The notes below the pieces were generated by a model. It searched no databases and was not told the origin of the DNA. It saw nothing but the letters and a program-made list of their open reading frames with translations. A stretch of DNA of 64,000 bases from Planctomycetota bacterium (GTDB taxonomy: Bacteria; Planctomycetota; UBA1135; JACQFD01). The position numbers were made by a program, and so were the translations under genes. Shown in pieces: positions 44,701 through 51,600 of the stretch (within the stretch, counting starts at the first letter, position 1; each line of letters starts with the position of its first letter). Location: the NCBI GenBank assembly GCA_016792805.1, contig JAEUHX010000041.1:1-64000 (forward strand), given 5' to 3'.

Positions 44701-45073
44701 GGTGCAGCCGCTCGACGTGCTCACGATGCTCGGGTTCGTGATCCTCATCGGGACGGTCGTCAACAATCCGATCCTCATTGTTCACCAGTCCCTCGTGCTG
44801 ATGCGGGAGCACAAGATGCCGCTCGATGACGCCGTCCTCGAAAGCGTCCGGACGCGCATCCGCCCAATCTTCATGACGACCGTCACGACAGTGATCGGCC
44901 TCGTGCCGCTCGTCGTCTCGCCGGGCGCCGGCAGCGAACTCTATCGCGGCCTAGGCGGCGTGCTCCTCGGCGGCCTCTCGGTCTCGACGCTCTTCACGCT
45001 GGTCCTCGTCCCAACGCTCTTCCACCTCGTCTACCGCATTCGGGGCGCCGCCCGTTCGCGGGCGTCTCTATGA
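41756..45073 (+). CDS. RND-family efflux transporter permease (AcrB-like)
   Basis: The product is 1105 residues from the GTG at 41756. The RND plan is clear: TM1 at VKVAVAVLMVALFGVISLF, the first porter region (PGASPEEIEREIVQEQEEQLKSVE), TM2-TM6 including LAGLAFAVGMLVDNAVVVLENVYR, where the conserved Asp sits, then the second periplasmic half and TM8-TM12 (LLALLITYLLMAALFESW and LTMLGFVILIGTVVNNPILIVHQ). A long insertion in the first half (about 130-200) is not typical. Substrate class is unknown, and the Asp-rich proton relay in TM4 suggests a proton-driven pump. Ends convergently with imuB, overlapping by 6 bases. Confidence 0.9.
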   Translation: MTLVRTFVENPVKVAVAVLMVALFGVISLFRLPIQLTPEVQVPMLTVETRWPGASPEEIEREIVQEQEEQLKSVESLVKLSSECQDSLGRVILEFSVGTDMSEALVKVNARLQQVREYPADADEPVITTSNASDTPIAWFILRPRVCTREQVAEFQKAHPELAAALEPVRKAHNSGLRLARLRRICEQIPAVRSLLPPDIDVTELRRFAEDTIESRFERVGGVSNSNVLGGREEELQVVVDPQRLAARQITIQDLRNALVARNRDTSGGDFWDGKRRFVVRTLGRFRSPEDVESAIVTTRAGSPVYVRDIAEVHPGHKKADSVVRNFGTLSLAINAQRTRGANVLEVMAGLRVANRELNEGILKDRGLQLEQVYDETEYIDSAVGLVQENILYGGILTILILLLFLRSGRSTLLLALAIPTSIVGTFLVLALLGRSLNVVSLAGLAFAVGMLVDNAVVVLENVYRHRQEGKSPLDAAIIGTTEVWGAVVASTLTTLAVFLPVLFVKEDAGQLFADIALAISAAVGLSMVVAGIVIPVAASRLLQASSVETLEGRASGSFVRKLLLPLDASAGRFVRAILAINRWLHRSAIRSVACVLAMTAASVLASWAMIPKVEYLPGGNRNLIFAIVLPPPGYNLDELTRLGETIEQRLQKWWDVDLEGPTDPGPRDFPAVSDFFYVAFGRQVFAGLRAADPLRAAELVGVVQGVTSDLPGTFAIARQSSLFEQGLTAGRTIDVEISGPDLPRLIDLGRGAFFGAMMAVPGAQVFPKPSLDLSNPEVHILPRWEKAQDLRLNAADLGYSVDAFVDGAYAGDYFIGGDKIDLSIVGAKRYAKSALDLEQIPIVTPAGQVVPLAAAARVEVSSGAEQINHRERQRTITVQVAPPDSMALEDALEKVQAAVVAPLRADPSLGSEYRVHLSGTADKLRATWESLRFNVLLALLITYLLMAALFESWLDPLVVIFSVPLGAVGGLAGLYLLNRFVVQPLDVLTMLGFVILIGTVVNNPILIVHQSLVLMREHKMPLDDAVLESVRTRIRPIFMTTVTTVIGLVPLVVSPGAGSELYRGLGGVLLGGLSVSTLFTLVLVPTLFHLVYRIRGAARSRASL

Positions 45074-46861
45074 AAAAACGCCGGCCAAAATCTCCTGCGT
45101 AAGCTCGCTGCAAATCCACAAGCGCCGCCCCGAGGCCAGCTCCACGACCCAATAATCGCGCCGCGATCTGTCGCCGACGGCGCGATCCGCAGAAGATCCC
45201 ACAGAAGGCGCCCCCTTAGAAGACATCACCCCCATAGAAGACATTACCGAGGAACCTGACAAATCCCACCAGCCGGTTTCGATCCGCTCGGGTCCTTCCG
45301 CGCCGACGATCGGGTGCCGCTCGCCGCCGAGGGTGATCGCGGTGGGCTCACCGGCGGCGTCTCGCTCGAGAACCACCGGCACTGGAGTGCGCACCATGGC
45401 GAGCGGACGCGGGCGCAGATGCGGCAGCGCTCCGCCTTTTTCCTCGATCTGCCGCACCCCGATCCGCCACGCCCGCTCGGGCCGCGCCTCATCCAACAAT
45501 TCCACGGCGCCGAAGACCCCAGCCCCGAGTCGCGCTTCGAAGCGATCCAATAATTCTCGCCACTCCTCCCGCGCATCGCCGTCTTCGGGGCCGTCATCCG
45601 AAAGCTCAAAAAAAGCCGGGGCGCCGTAGGCGAGCGGCTGCACCCGCGCTGCGCGCACCGCGAGCGCCTCGATCCCCTCCCCAAGGTCGACCCGCTCGAA
45701 CCGCGCCTTCAGCACCGTGAGCAACCACGCAGCCGAACGCCGCGGCTCCGACAACTTCACAGAAATCTGCTCTCGCCGCCGCTCGCCGCCTACCACCGCC
45801 GAAGGCCGGTCCAACGTCACCGCAGGCCGCTCCACCACCACCGCCAGCTCGCTCACCCCGAGGCCGCGCGCCTCAAGCTGCGACGCCAATCCGTCGGCCA
45901 TCCGCTTCAGCGCCCACTCCACCGCCGCGGGCCGATCGATCGGCTCAGGCCACTCGATTCGCTCCTCCGGGAGGAACTCCTCCGCAATGGCCGTGATCGC
46001 CTCGGGCGCGATCCCAAGGGCGCGGTCGAGAGATCGCCCCACTTCCGCTCCGAGGCGCGCCGCCAATGGGTCGCGCGGCAGATTCCACAATTCCTCGATC
46101 GTCATAATTCCAAGCGCCGCGATGCGCGCCGTCGCCTCCTCGGAAAGCCCCAAGGCCGCCGGCGAGAGGCGCGCCAGCGCCGCCGCCTCGCCGCCGGGCG
46201 CCACCACCAACGGCTCCCGCCCCACGGCGAACCGCGCCAAAGCGCGCGCCGCTGAGAGCGTCGACGCCACGGCACACCGCGAGGCATAGCCGCGACGCCC
46301 CACGATCTGTATGGCCCGGGCCGCCGCCACCCGGGGCGCGCCGCTCACGGCCTCGCACCCCGTCAAATCCAAAGCCAACACATCGGATCCCTCGATTCCC
46401 ACAATCGGCGACAACACGCCGAGGGCCGCCGCCAGCGCCGTCAGCTCTCGCCGATCCTCGTCCGGCCGATGGGGCAAATCCCACAATGAGGGGAGCACGG
46501 CGCGCCCCTGCGACAGCGTCATGCCCACCCATACACCGCCGCGCTCCGCCGCAGCCGACACCGCGGCAATGCGCCGCGCGCCGCGCTCCTCGACGGTGAG
46601 CGCCAACGGCTCGTGCCGAAGCCGGCCCGCCGCCCCCTTCGCCGACGACGCGCCCCCCGCGGCGCTACCGGCGACGAGCCCGCGTACGGCGCGGTCGGTG
46701 GAGAGGCGCGGAAGCGCGATGCACAAAATCGTCTTCGCGGGCGCCATCCCCGCGGCGTTCAGCACCCGAGTTTTGTAACGATCCGGAATCGATCTTTTCG
46801 TGCTGGAATCGTTTCTCGACGGCTCGAAGTCCGGGGAGATTCGCACGGCGGGCATACCCAT
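45068..46861 (-). CDS. imuB: ImuB, catalytically inactive Y-family polymerase of the SOS mutasome
   Basis: The product is 597 residues from the ATG at 46861. A consensus GGAGGT (46875-46870) sits exactly 8 bases upstream, which decides this start over internal ATGs at 46855 and 46747. The Y-family core begins around residue 40 at ILCIALPRLSTD. The catalytic SxDE-type palm site is replaced by DVLALDLTGCEA, in keeping with ImuB being a structural adaptor that binds the sliding clamp. A late HRP-like hydrophobic segment and a basic C end follow. It overlaps imuA by 197 bases out of frame, unusually long. Partners here are ImuA and DnaE2. Confidence 0.88.
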   Translation of the reverse strand: MGMPAVRISPDFEPSRNDSSTKRSIPDRYKTRVLNAAGMAPAKTILCIALPRLSTDRAVRGLVAGSAAGGASSAKGAAGRLRHEPLALTVEERGARRIAAVSAAAERGGVWVGMTLSQGRAVLPSLWDLPHRPDEDRRELTALAAALGVLSPIVGIEGSDVLALDLTGCEAVSGAPRVAAARAIQIVGRRGYASRCAVASTLSAARALARFAVGREPLVVAPGGEAAALARLSPAALGLSEEATARIAALGIMTIEELWNLPRDPLAARLGAEVGRSLDRALGIAPEAITAIAEEFLPEERIEWPEPIDRPAAVEWALKRMADGLASQLEARGLGVSELAVVVERPAVTLDRPSAVVGGERRREQISVKLSEPRRSAAWLLTVLKARFERVDLGEGIEALAVRAARVQPLAYGAPAFFELSDDGPEDGDAREEWRELLDRFEARLGAGVFGAVELLDEARPERAWRIGVRQIEEKGGALPHLRPRPLAMVRTPVPVVLERDAAGEPTAITLGGERHPIVGAEGPERIETGWWDLSGSSVMSSMGVMSSKGAPSVGSSADRAVGDRSRRDYWVVELASGRRLWICSELTQEILAGVFS

Positions 46862-47840
46862 GGTCATCCACCTCCAATAAAACGCGCACCGATGCCACAG
46901 CACCGCGCGCGCGCATCACATCCACAAAAATTTGCCGCGGCGGCAGCCACGCCGTCGGAATCGGAGAATCGGCGAGCTCGCAAGTGTCCCGTCCCTGAAG
47001 TTCGCGAAACAAGTGCGAGGTCAGCGGCGCCGAGGTCAAGGCGGGCCGACGCAGCCATATCCAAGAGATATGTCGAGGAGGCCCAACGCAGAGATCGGCG
47101 TCGGGGGCCCGCAATTGTGAAGCGGTTTTCAGGGACGGGACACGAGTGTCCGGCTCCGCAACAGGAAAACCGCCTTGGCAAAACCCCACAGAAACAGCCG
47201 GCCCGACCCGAAGCCGCACCGCCGCCGCCGAAGGGCGCCCCGCCTCGCGGGCCGGACGCACCGCCAGAGCGAGCCCGCCTCCCAGCTCCGCCGCCAGCTG
47301 GAGCCTCCGCGTCAGCGCCGTATTGAGGCCTCGCAGAATACCACAAGTAGCCGCGACGGCCCGGCAGCGCACCGCCTGATCGAACGCCCAGAGCCCATCG
47401 GCCGCGCTCTTCGGACGCACCAATAGCAGTCGGCGGAGATCGAGGCCAAGCGCCGCCAACGCTGGCGGATGGACCCCCAAGGGCTCTCCGGGGGGCGGAT
47501 CGATCCACACAATTCTTCCACCGCCCCGAAATCGATCCTTCTCCGGCGACAGCTTCTCAGGAGATAGCGAGCTGCCCCGCGGTGGCTCGCCATCGACCGA
47601 CGGCCCTCGGCCGCCCGCCGCCGCCATGAGCGCCGCGAGAGACCAGGCGCCGCCGGGCTCCGCGTCGTCCATCAGCAACTCCGTCAGCGCCCCCGCGGGA
47701 AGCCCACCGCCGGGCAGCTCGCGATCGAGCGCCACCAACCCCGTCGGAATGTGCCGCCGCAAGCTCCCATCGCCGAAGCCGCCCTCTGCCTGCCGAATCT
47801 GGCGGCGGAGATCCTCGAGGAGAGGCGGCGTGACGGTCAT
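46665..47840 (-). CDS. imuA: ImuA (RecA-like/SulA-related mutasome protein)
   Basis: The product is 391 residues from the ATG at 47840. The first ~220 residues show the ImuA pattern: LRRQIRQAEGG, PTGLVALDRELPGGGLPAGALTELLM (a RecA-like fold without an intact Walker A), then LLVRPKSAADGLWAFDQAVRCRAVAATCG. Family members end near residue 250-260 at a segment like VRVLLEVDDHG, visible here near residue 325. The frame continues another ~63 residues through the start of imuB, so the true protein may be extended, or this tail may reflect a frameshift. A LexA box lies 16 bases upstream of the ATG. Divergent from the gene at 47925. Confidence 0.85.
   Translation of the reverse strand: MTVTPPLLEDLRRQIRQAEGGFGDGSLRRHIPTGLVALDRELPGGGLPAGALTELLMDDAEPGGAWSLAALMAAAGGRGPSVDGEPPRGSSLSPEKLSPEKDRFRGGGRIVWIDPPPGEPLGVHPPALAALGLDLRRLLLVRPKSAADGLWAFDQAVRCRAVAATCGILRGLNTALTRRLQLAAELGGGLALAVRPAREAGRPSAAAVRLRVGPAVSVGFCQGGFPVAEPDTRVPSLKTASQLRAPDADLCVGPPRHISWIWLRRPALTSAPLTSHLFRELQGRDTCELADSPIPTAWLPPRQIFVDVMRARGAVASVRVLLEVDDHGYARRANLPGLRAVEKRFQHEKIDSGSLQNSGAERRGDGAREDDFVHRASAPLHRPRRTRARRR
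46870..46875 (-). promoter_or_regulatory. Strong ribosome-binding site fixing the imuB start
   Basis: GGAGGT on the minus strand, 8 bases before the ATG at 46861. It lies inside the imuA frame, so imuB translation can start independently of imuA translation reaching its stop. Confidence 0.8.
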
Positions 47841-47855
47841 GGCGCCAGCATAACC

Positions 47856-47879
47856 GATACTGGATCGATGTCTAGTATC
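47856..47879 (-). promoter_or_regulatory. LexA (SOS) box in the imuA promoter
   Basis: On the minus strand, GATACT-AGACATCGATCC-AGTATC is a palindrome with exact 6-bp arms. The core CTAG-ACATCGAT-CCAG is a two-mismatch version of CTGT-N8-ACAG. It begins 16 bases upstream of the imuA ATG. It shares spacing and arm sequence with the boxes before dnaE2 and lexA. Confidence 0.75.
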
Positions 47880-47924
47880 CCTCCTCCTGTACACTCTCCG
47901 CTCGCGACACCGCCCCACCACGCC

Positions 47925-49187
47925 ATGCCCACGCCACTCGCTCCGCTTGCGCTCTTCTTCGCCGCGCTCCCGCAGGCCCCCGCACCGACGGCGGCAGAGC
48001 TTATGAATCGACTCGACGCGAAGCGAACCGGCGCCGCGTCGGTGGCGCTGCCGCCCGCAGTCACCTTTCAGGGGACGATCGAGATTCGCCGCACGGGCCA
48101 GCCCGATGCGCCGCCGCTCAGCGGAACGTTCACTTTCTATTGTGACGGCGGCAAGACCTTACAATCCGTTCAGTACGCACAAATCGGCAAAGCTGAGCGC
48201 GGACACGACGGCACCGTGACGTGGGAAACGAACCCCGTCGGCCCGCCGCGCATCTTCCGCGGGGCACAAGCCGAGACGGTCCGCCGCAACCAAGCCTTCG
48301 GACCTTGGCCCGGCTGGCGCGCGCTCTACGCGAAGCTTGACGATCCTCAGAAGCGCGAGCTCGACGGGCGCCCCCACGATGTGATCCGCGCCGTGTCACC
48401 GCTCGGAAAAGTGGATTCCTACTGGCTCGATCCGGAGACCGGGCTCCCGACACAAATCGAGATCGAATCCGTCGGGCCCGACGGCCCCGTGCCGACGACG
48501 CTGCGCTACAGCCAATGGAAAGCCGTCGACGGTGTTCTGTATGCACACGCGGTAAAGACGCTCGCGCCGGGGATCGAGTCGACGGTGAAGCTCGAGAAAG
48601 TCGCCCACGGCGCGGTGCCCGCCGACAAGTTTACATCTCCTGCGGCCATTCAGGAGCTCGCGCGCGCGGCGCAGTCGCGGCCGGATTCGAGCCCGGCATC
48701 ACAGCCGGCGGCAGCTCCCAAGATTGTTGAGCTCACGGCTCAGCCGTTCGCCTCGATCCGCATGAAAGCGAAGCCTGCCGAGATCGCACAAAAGCTTGCC
48801 GAGGCGCTCCCCGAGGTGGCGCGCTTCCTCGCAGCAAATGAGGCGGCCTACGGCAACCCCGGCTTTCCCTTCACGCGCTACCACCGCTACAGCGCCGAGG
48901 AGCTCGACATCGAAGCAGGGATCGCCGTGGAAAAGCCGATCGCGGCGACGGGGCGGATTCTCGCGGGCGAGCTTCCCGCGGGACGCGCCGCAGTCGCCAT
49001 CCATCTCGGGAAATATGATGATTTGGCTTCGACCCATCTCGTGCTTTCCCGTTGGGTCGCCGAGCAAGGGCTCGAAGCGGACGGACCTGCATGGGAGGTC
49101 TACGTGACCGACCCGGGCCTAGAGCCCGACCCCGCCAAGTGGCGCACCGATGTGTATCTTCCGCTGAAGGCCGCTGGCAAAAAATAA
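47925..49187 (+). CDS. Secreted LolA-like protein with C-terminal GyrI-like domain
   Basis: The product is 420 residues from the ATG at 47925, with a signal peptide (MPTPLAPLALFFAALPQAPA). Residues ~25-240 look like an outer-membrane lipoprotein-sorting (LolA-like) beta module: GTFTFYCDGGKTLQ, WLDPETGLPTQIEIE, LRYSQWKAVDGVLYAH. A Ser/Pro/Ala linker follows. Residues ~265-420 resemble the GyrI-like small-molecule-binding fold (EVARFLAANEAAYGNPGFPFTRYHRY, LPAGRAAVAIHLGKYDDL, WEVYVTDPGLEPDPAKWRTDVYLPLK). GyrI-like domains usually occur in cytoplasmic regulators, so an exported copy is unusual. Ends 32 bases from lexA, convergent. Confidence 0.72.
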   Translation: MPTPLAPLALFFAALPQAPAPTAAELMNRLDAKRTGAASVALPPAVTFQGTIEIRRTGQPDAPPLSGTFTFYCDGGKTLQSVQYAQIGKAERGHDGTVTWETNPVGPPRIFRGAQAETVRRNQAFGPWPGWRALYAKLDDPQKRELDGRPHDVIRAVSPLGKVDSYWLDPETGLPTQIEIESVGPDGPVPTTLRYSQWKAVDGVLYAHAVKTLAPGIESTVKLEKVAHGAVPADKFTSPAAIQELARAAQSRPDSSPASQPAAAPKIVELTAQPFASIRMKAKPAEIAQKLAEALPEVARFLAANEAAYGNPGFPFTRYHRYSAEELDIEAGIAVEKPIAATGRILAGELPAGRAAVAIHLGKYDDLASTHLVLSRWVAEQGLEADGPAWEVYVTDPGLEPDPAKWRTDVYLPLKAAGKK

Positions 49188-49219
49188 GCACCCCACAGAA
49201 AGAGCTCGCCTCTCGCGCG

Positions 49220-49975
49220 CTACCCGCGCCCCTTCGCACCCATCTCCGTCCGCACGAGCCCGACGACGATCCCTTCGACCGTCAGCGACTCCACGCGGAG
49301 ATCGATCTCCAACGGACGAAGCCGCGCATTCTCCGGCCGGAGCACGACGCGCGTGCCGCGCCGCTCAAATCGCTTGACCGTCACTTCTCCGGCGCCGGCC
49401 CCCACGCGCACGACAGCGATGGCCCCATTGCTGACATCCGGGGTGCGCTTCACGGCCACCAGATCGCCCGAGTGGATCCCGGCGTCGATCATCGAATCGC
49501 CCGCGACACGCAACAGATAATCGGCGCGCGGGCGAAAGGCGGCGGGATCGACCGCCACCTCCCCATCGAGATTCTCCTCCGCGAGGATCGGTGAACCGGC
49601 GGCGACGCGCCCGACCACGGGGAGACGGAGTAGCGCTCCCGCGGCCGACTCCGCTTGCGTTCGCGCGGCGCGGGCACTGGCCGCAGAGAGAGTGCGCGCG
49701 CGCCCGCGCGAGCGCCCACCGCGATCCGATCCCTCCGAAGCGGCTCCACCCGCAGGCAGATTCAACAAAAGGCGAATGCCGCGCGACTTTCCCGCCTCGA
49801 TCTCGATCGCGCCTTTCTGCGACATCAGCCGCAGGTGCTGCGCAGCCGCATTGGGAGAACGCATTCCGAAATGCGCGGCGATCTCCGCAATCGTCGGCGG
49901 GAACCCCCGCTCGCGCACGCATCGAGCGAGATAATCATACACTTCGCGCTGTCGGGGAGTGAGCTGTTCGGCCAT
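49220..49975 (-). CDS. lexA: LexA repressor
   Basis: The product is 251 residues from the ATG at 49975. The N winged helix-turn-helix reads TPRQREVYDYLARCVRERGFPPTIAEIAAHFGMRSPNAA. A long Gly/Arg/Ser linker (about 75-115) is longer than usual. The S24 peptidase part has the self-cleavage site V-A-A-G (Ala126-Gly127), the nucleophile Ser161 in VAGDSMIDAGI, and the general base Lys201 in EVTVKRF. RecA-stimulated self-cleavage relieves repression of DNA-damage genes. A LexA box lies 2 bases before its start codon, as expected for autoregulation. Confidence 0.95.
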   Translation of the reverse strand: MAEQLTPRQREVYDYLARCVRERGFPPTIAEIAAHFGMRSPNAAAQHLRLMSQKGAIEIEAGKSRGIRLLLNLPAGGAASEGSDRGGRSRGRARTLSAASARAARTQAESAAGALLRLPVVGRVAAGSPILAEENLDGEVAVDPAAFRPRADYLLRVAGDSMIDAGIHSGDLVAVKRTPDVSNGAIAVVRVGAGAGEVTVKRFERRGTRVVLRPENARLRPLEIDLRVESLTVEGIVVGLVRTEMGAKGRG

Positions 49976-49976
49976 G

Positions 49977-49994
49977 GCTGGATGGAAGGACAGT
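49977..49994 (-). promoter_or_regulatory. LexA (SOS) box of lexA
   Basis: On the minus strand, ACTGT-CCTTCCAT-CCAGC is one mismatch from CTGT-N8-ACAG. It ends immediately upstream of the lexA ATG, matching its position in front of dnaE2, so both genes would be blocked by bound LexA. Confidence 0.8.
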
Positions 49995-50101
49995 ACTCCG
50001 CCCGGAGAGCGAATCCACACTTCAATTTCGGCAGCTCCGCACTCCCCCCGCCACGAGCGACGCGAAGGCCGCGGGGCGCGCCGCCTGCGCCGGATCTCCC
50101 C

Positions 50102-51487
50102 TCAGAAGCTCAATCCGAAGGCGATCGAGAAATTGCTCCCCTCGTCGGAATAGCCGAGGTCGAGCCGGAAGATCGCCTCGCGGGCGAAGCCGATGCGGAG
50201 CCCCGCACCGTAGCTGTCATGAATCGTGGCGTGGCCGAGCTGCCCGAGATCGCTCGCCACGGTGCCGACATCATAAAAAAGTGCGAGCCCCACGCGCTCG
50301 ATGCGCACCGAATCGGTGATCGCGAAACCGCGCGGGACTGGCCAGAACCGATACTCTGCCGACGCGTGCCAAGCGGCGCGGTCGGTGAACCGATTATTGA
50401 CGAACCCACGGAGCGTGCTGGAGCCGCCGAGGCTCGGAAGATCATAAAAAGGAAGGTTGCCCGAGGTCTGCTGTAAGAACGCGCCGACCCCGAACGTATC
50501 GGTGGGCGGATTCTCCTCGAGCGAATCGCCGCCGTCGTGCAGCAGCGGAGGGAGCGGGACGGCGAAGCTGCCGTCGGCGGTCGCCACGCCTCCAGACCGA
50601 CCGGCGGTCTGGAACGGCGCCGCGTCGTAGCGGAGCCCAACGGTCCAGCCGCGATAGGGATTTGCCTGGCTGTCGCGCGTGTCGTAGCGGATCGAAGGCG
50701 CAACAAAAAGTGCGTCGATATCATCGCTCTCGCGAAAGATCCGGCCATAGGCTTGATGTGTGCTCGGAATGCCAGTCACGCGGCCGCGCATCAAATTGTG
50801 GTGCTCCACGCCAATGCCGAACCCCACAACCCAGTCGGAGCCGGGATCGGGCAACGTCAGCCGCGCATCGACTCCGGCGAAGGCCTCCTCGTCGGTGTAG
50901 CTCGACTCGTCATCCTTGGTCGTGCCGCTGCCGAGTCCATAAAAACGGCGGGTCAGCGTACGCTCGAATCCGGCCCGCGCCGTGATCGTGCTCCGCTCCT
51001 CGCGGATAATCCCTCCGTCGGGCAGGTCGCGATGGTGAATCCAGTAGCGCCAGACACCACGGTAGCTCTCCTGCCCTTCCGTCGTCTGGCTCGCCACGAC
51101 GTTGGCGAACTCACGCATGCGCGTGTCGCGAAAATTGATATCCGTCAGCGCAAACCCGCCGCCGGTGCCGACGTCCTTCTCCTTGAACACGATGGGCGTC
51201 ACAAAACTCGATACCAAGAATCGCTCGAAGACATTGCCCGGTTTCAGGCGCCCTTCGGGGGTGTAGCGCCAGCGCTCCGGATTGGGAATATCGTCGGGGA
51301 GCTTTTTCTTGGGAATCCGCCCGCTCGCGTCCATGCCGCGCAGCGGATCGAACTGCTGCGGTGACGAGGCCGGCTGCGACGCATCGGCCCCTGCAGAATC
51401 CGCCTGCGCGCGGTCTGCTTGCGCGCAAGCCATGCGCGCGGCTCCGACGAAGCCGACGAGGAGTGCAAGAGCCGGGCGAATCGCCAT
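50102..51487 (-). CDS. BamA/TamA-family (Omp85) outer-membrane barrel protein
   Basis: The product is 461 residues with a signal peptide (MAIRPALALLVGFVGAARMACAQ). After a Pro/Gln linker there is a 16-strand-type barrel: FVTPIVFKEKDVGTGGGFALTD, TLTRRFYGLGSGTTKDDESSY, APSIRYDTRDSQANPYRG and LGYSDEGSNFSIAFGLSF. The chain ends in Phe, the usual C-terminal barrel signal. No POTRA domains precede the barrel, so it is the short type rather than BamA itself. Its presence shows a diderm cell. It would insert proteins or act as a channel. Confidence 0.85.
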   Translation of the reverse strand: MAIRPALALLVGFVGAARMACAQADRAQADSAGADASQPASSPQQFDPLRGMDASGRIPKKKLPDDIPNPERWRYTPEGRLKPGNVFERFLVSSFVTPIVFKEKDVGTGGGFALTDINFRDTRMREFANVVASQTTEGQESYRGVWRYWIHHRDLPDGGIIREERSTITARAGFERTLTRRFYGLGSGTTKDDESSYTDEEAFAGVDARLTLPDPGSDWVVGFGIGVEHHNLMRGRVTGIPSTHQAYGRIFRESDDIDALFVAPSIRYDTRDSQANPYRGWTVGLRYDAAPFQTAGRSGGVATADGSFAVPLPPLLHDGGDSLEENPPTDTFGVGAFLQQTSGNLPFYDLPSLGGSSTLRGFVNNRFTDRAAWHASAEYRFWPVPRGFAITDSVRIERVGLALFYDVGTVASDLGQLGHATIHDSYGAGLRIGFAREAIFRLDLGYSDEGSNFSIAFGLSF

Positions 51488-51600
51488 CGGGCCGCGATCC
51501 TAGCAGCGCGCCGCGCGTGTCTTGCGGGAGACGCCATCGCCGCTCCTCCGCGGGGCGACCTCGCAAGTGGCCCAGGCCCTTGGCCCGGCGCCCCGCTGCC

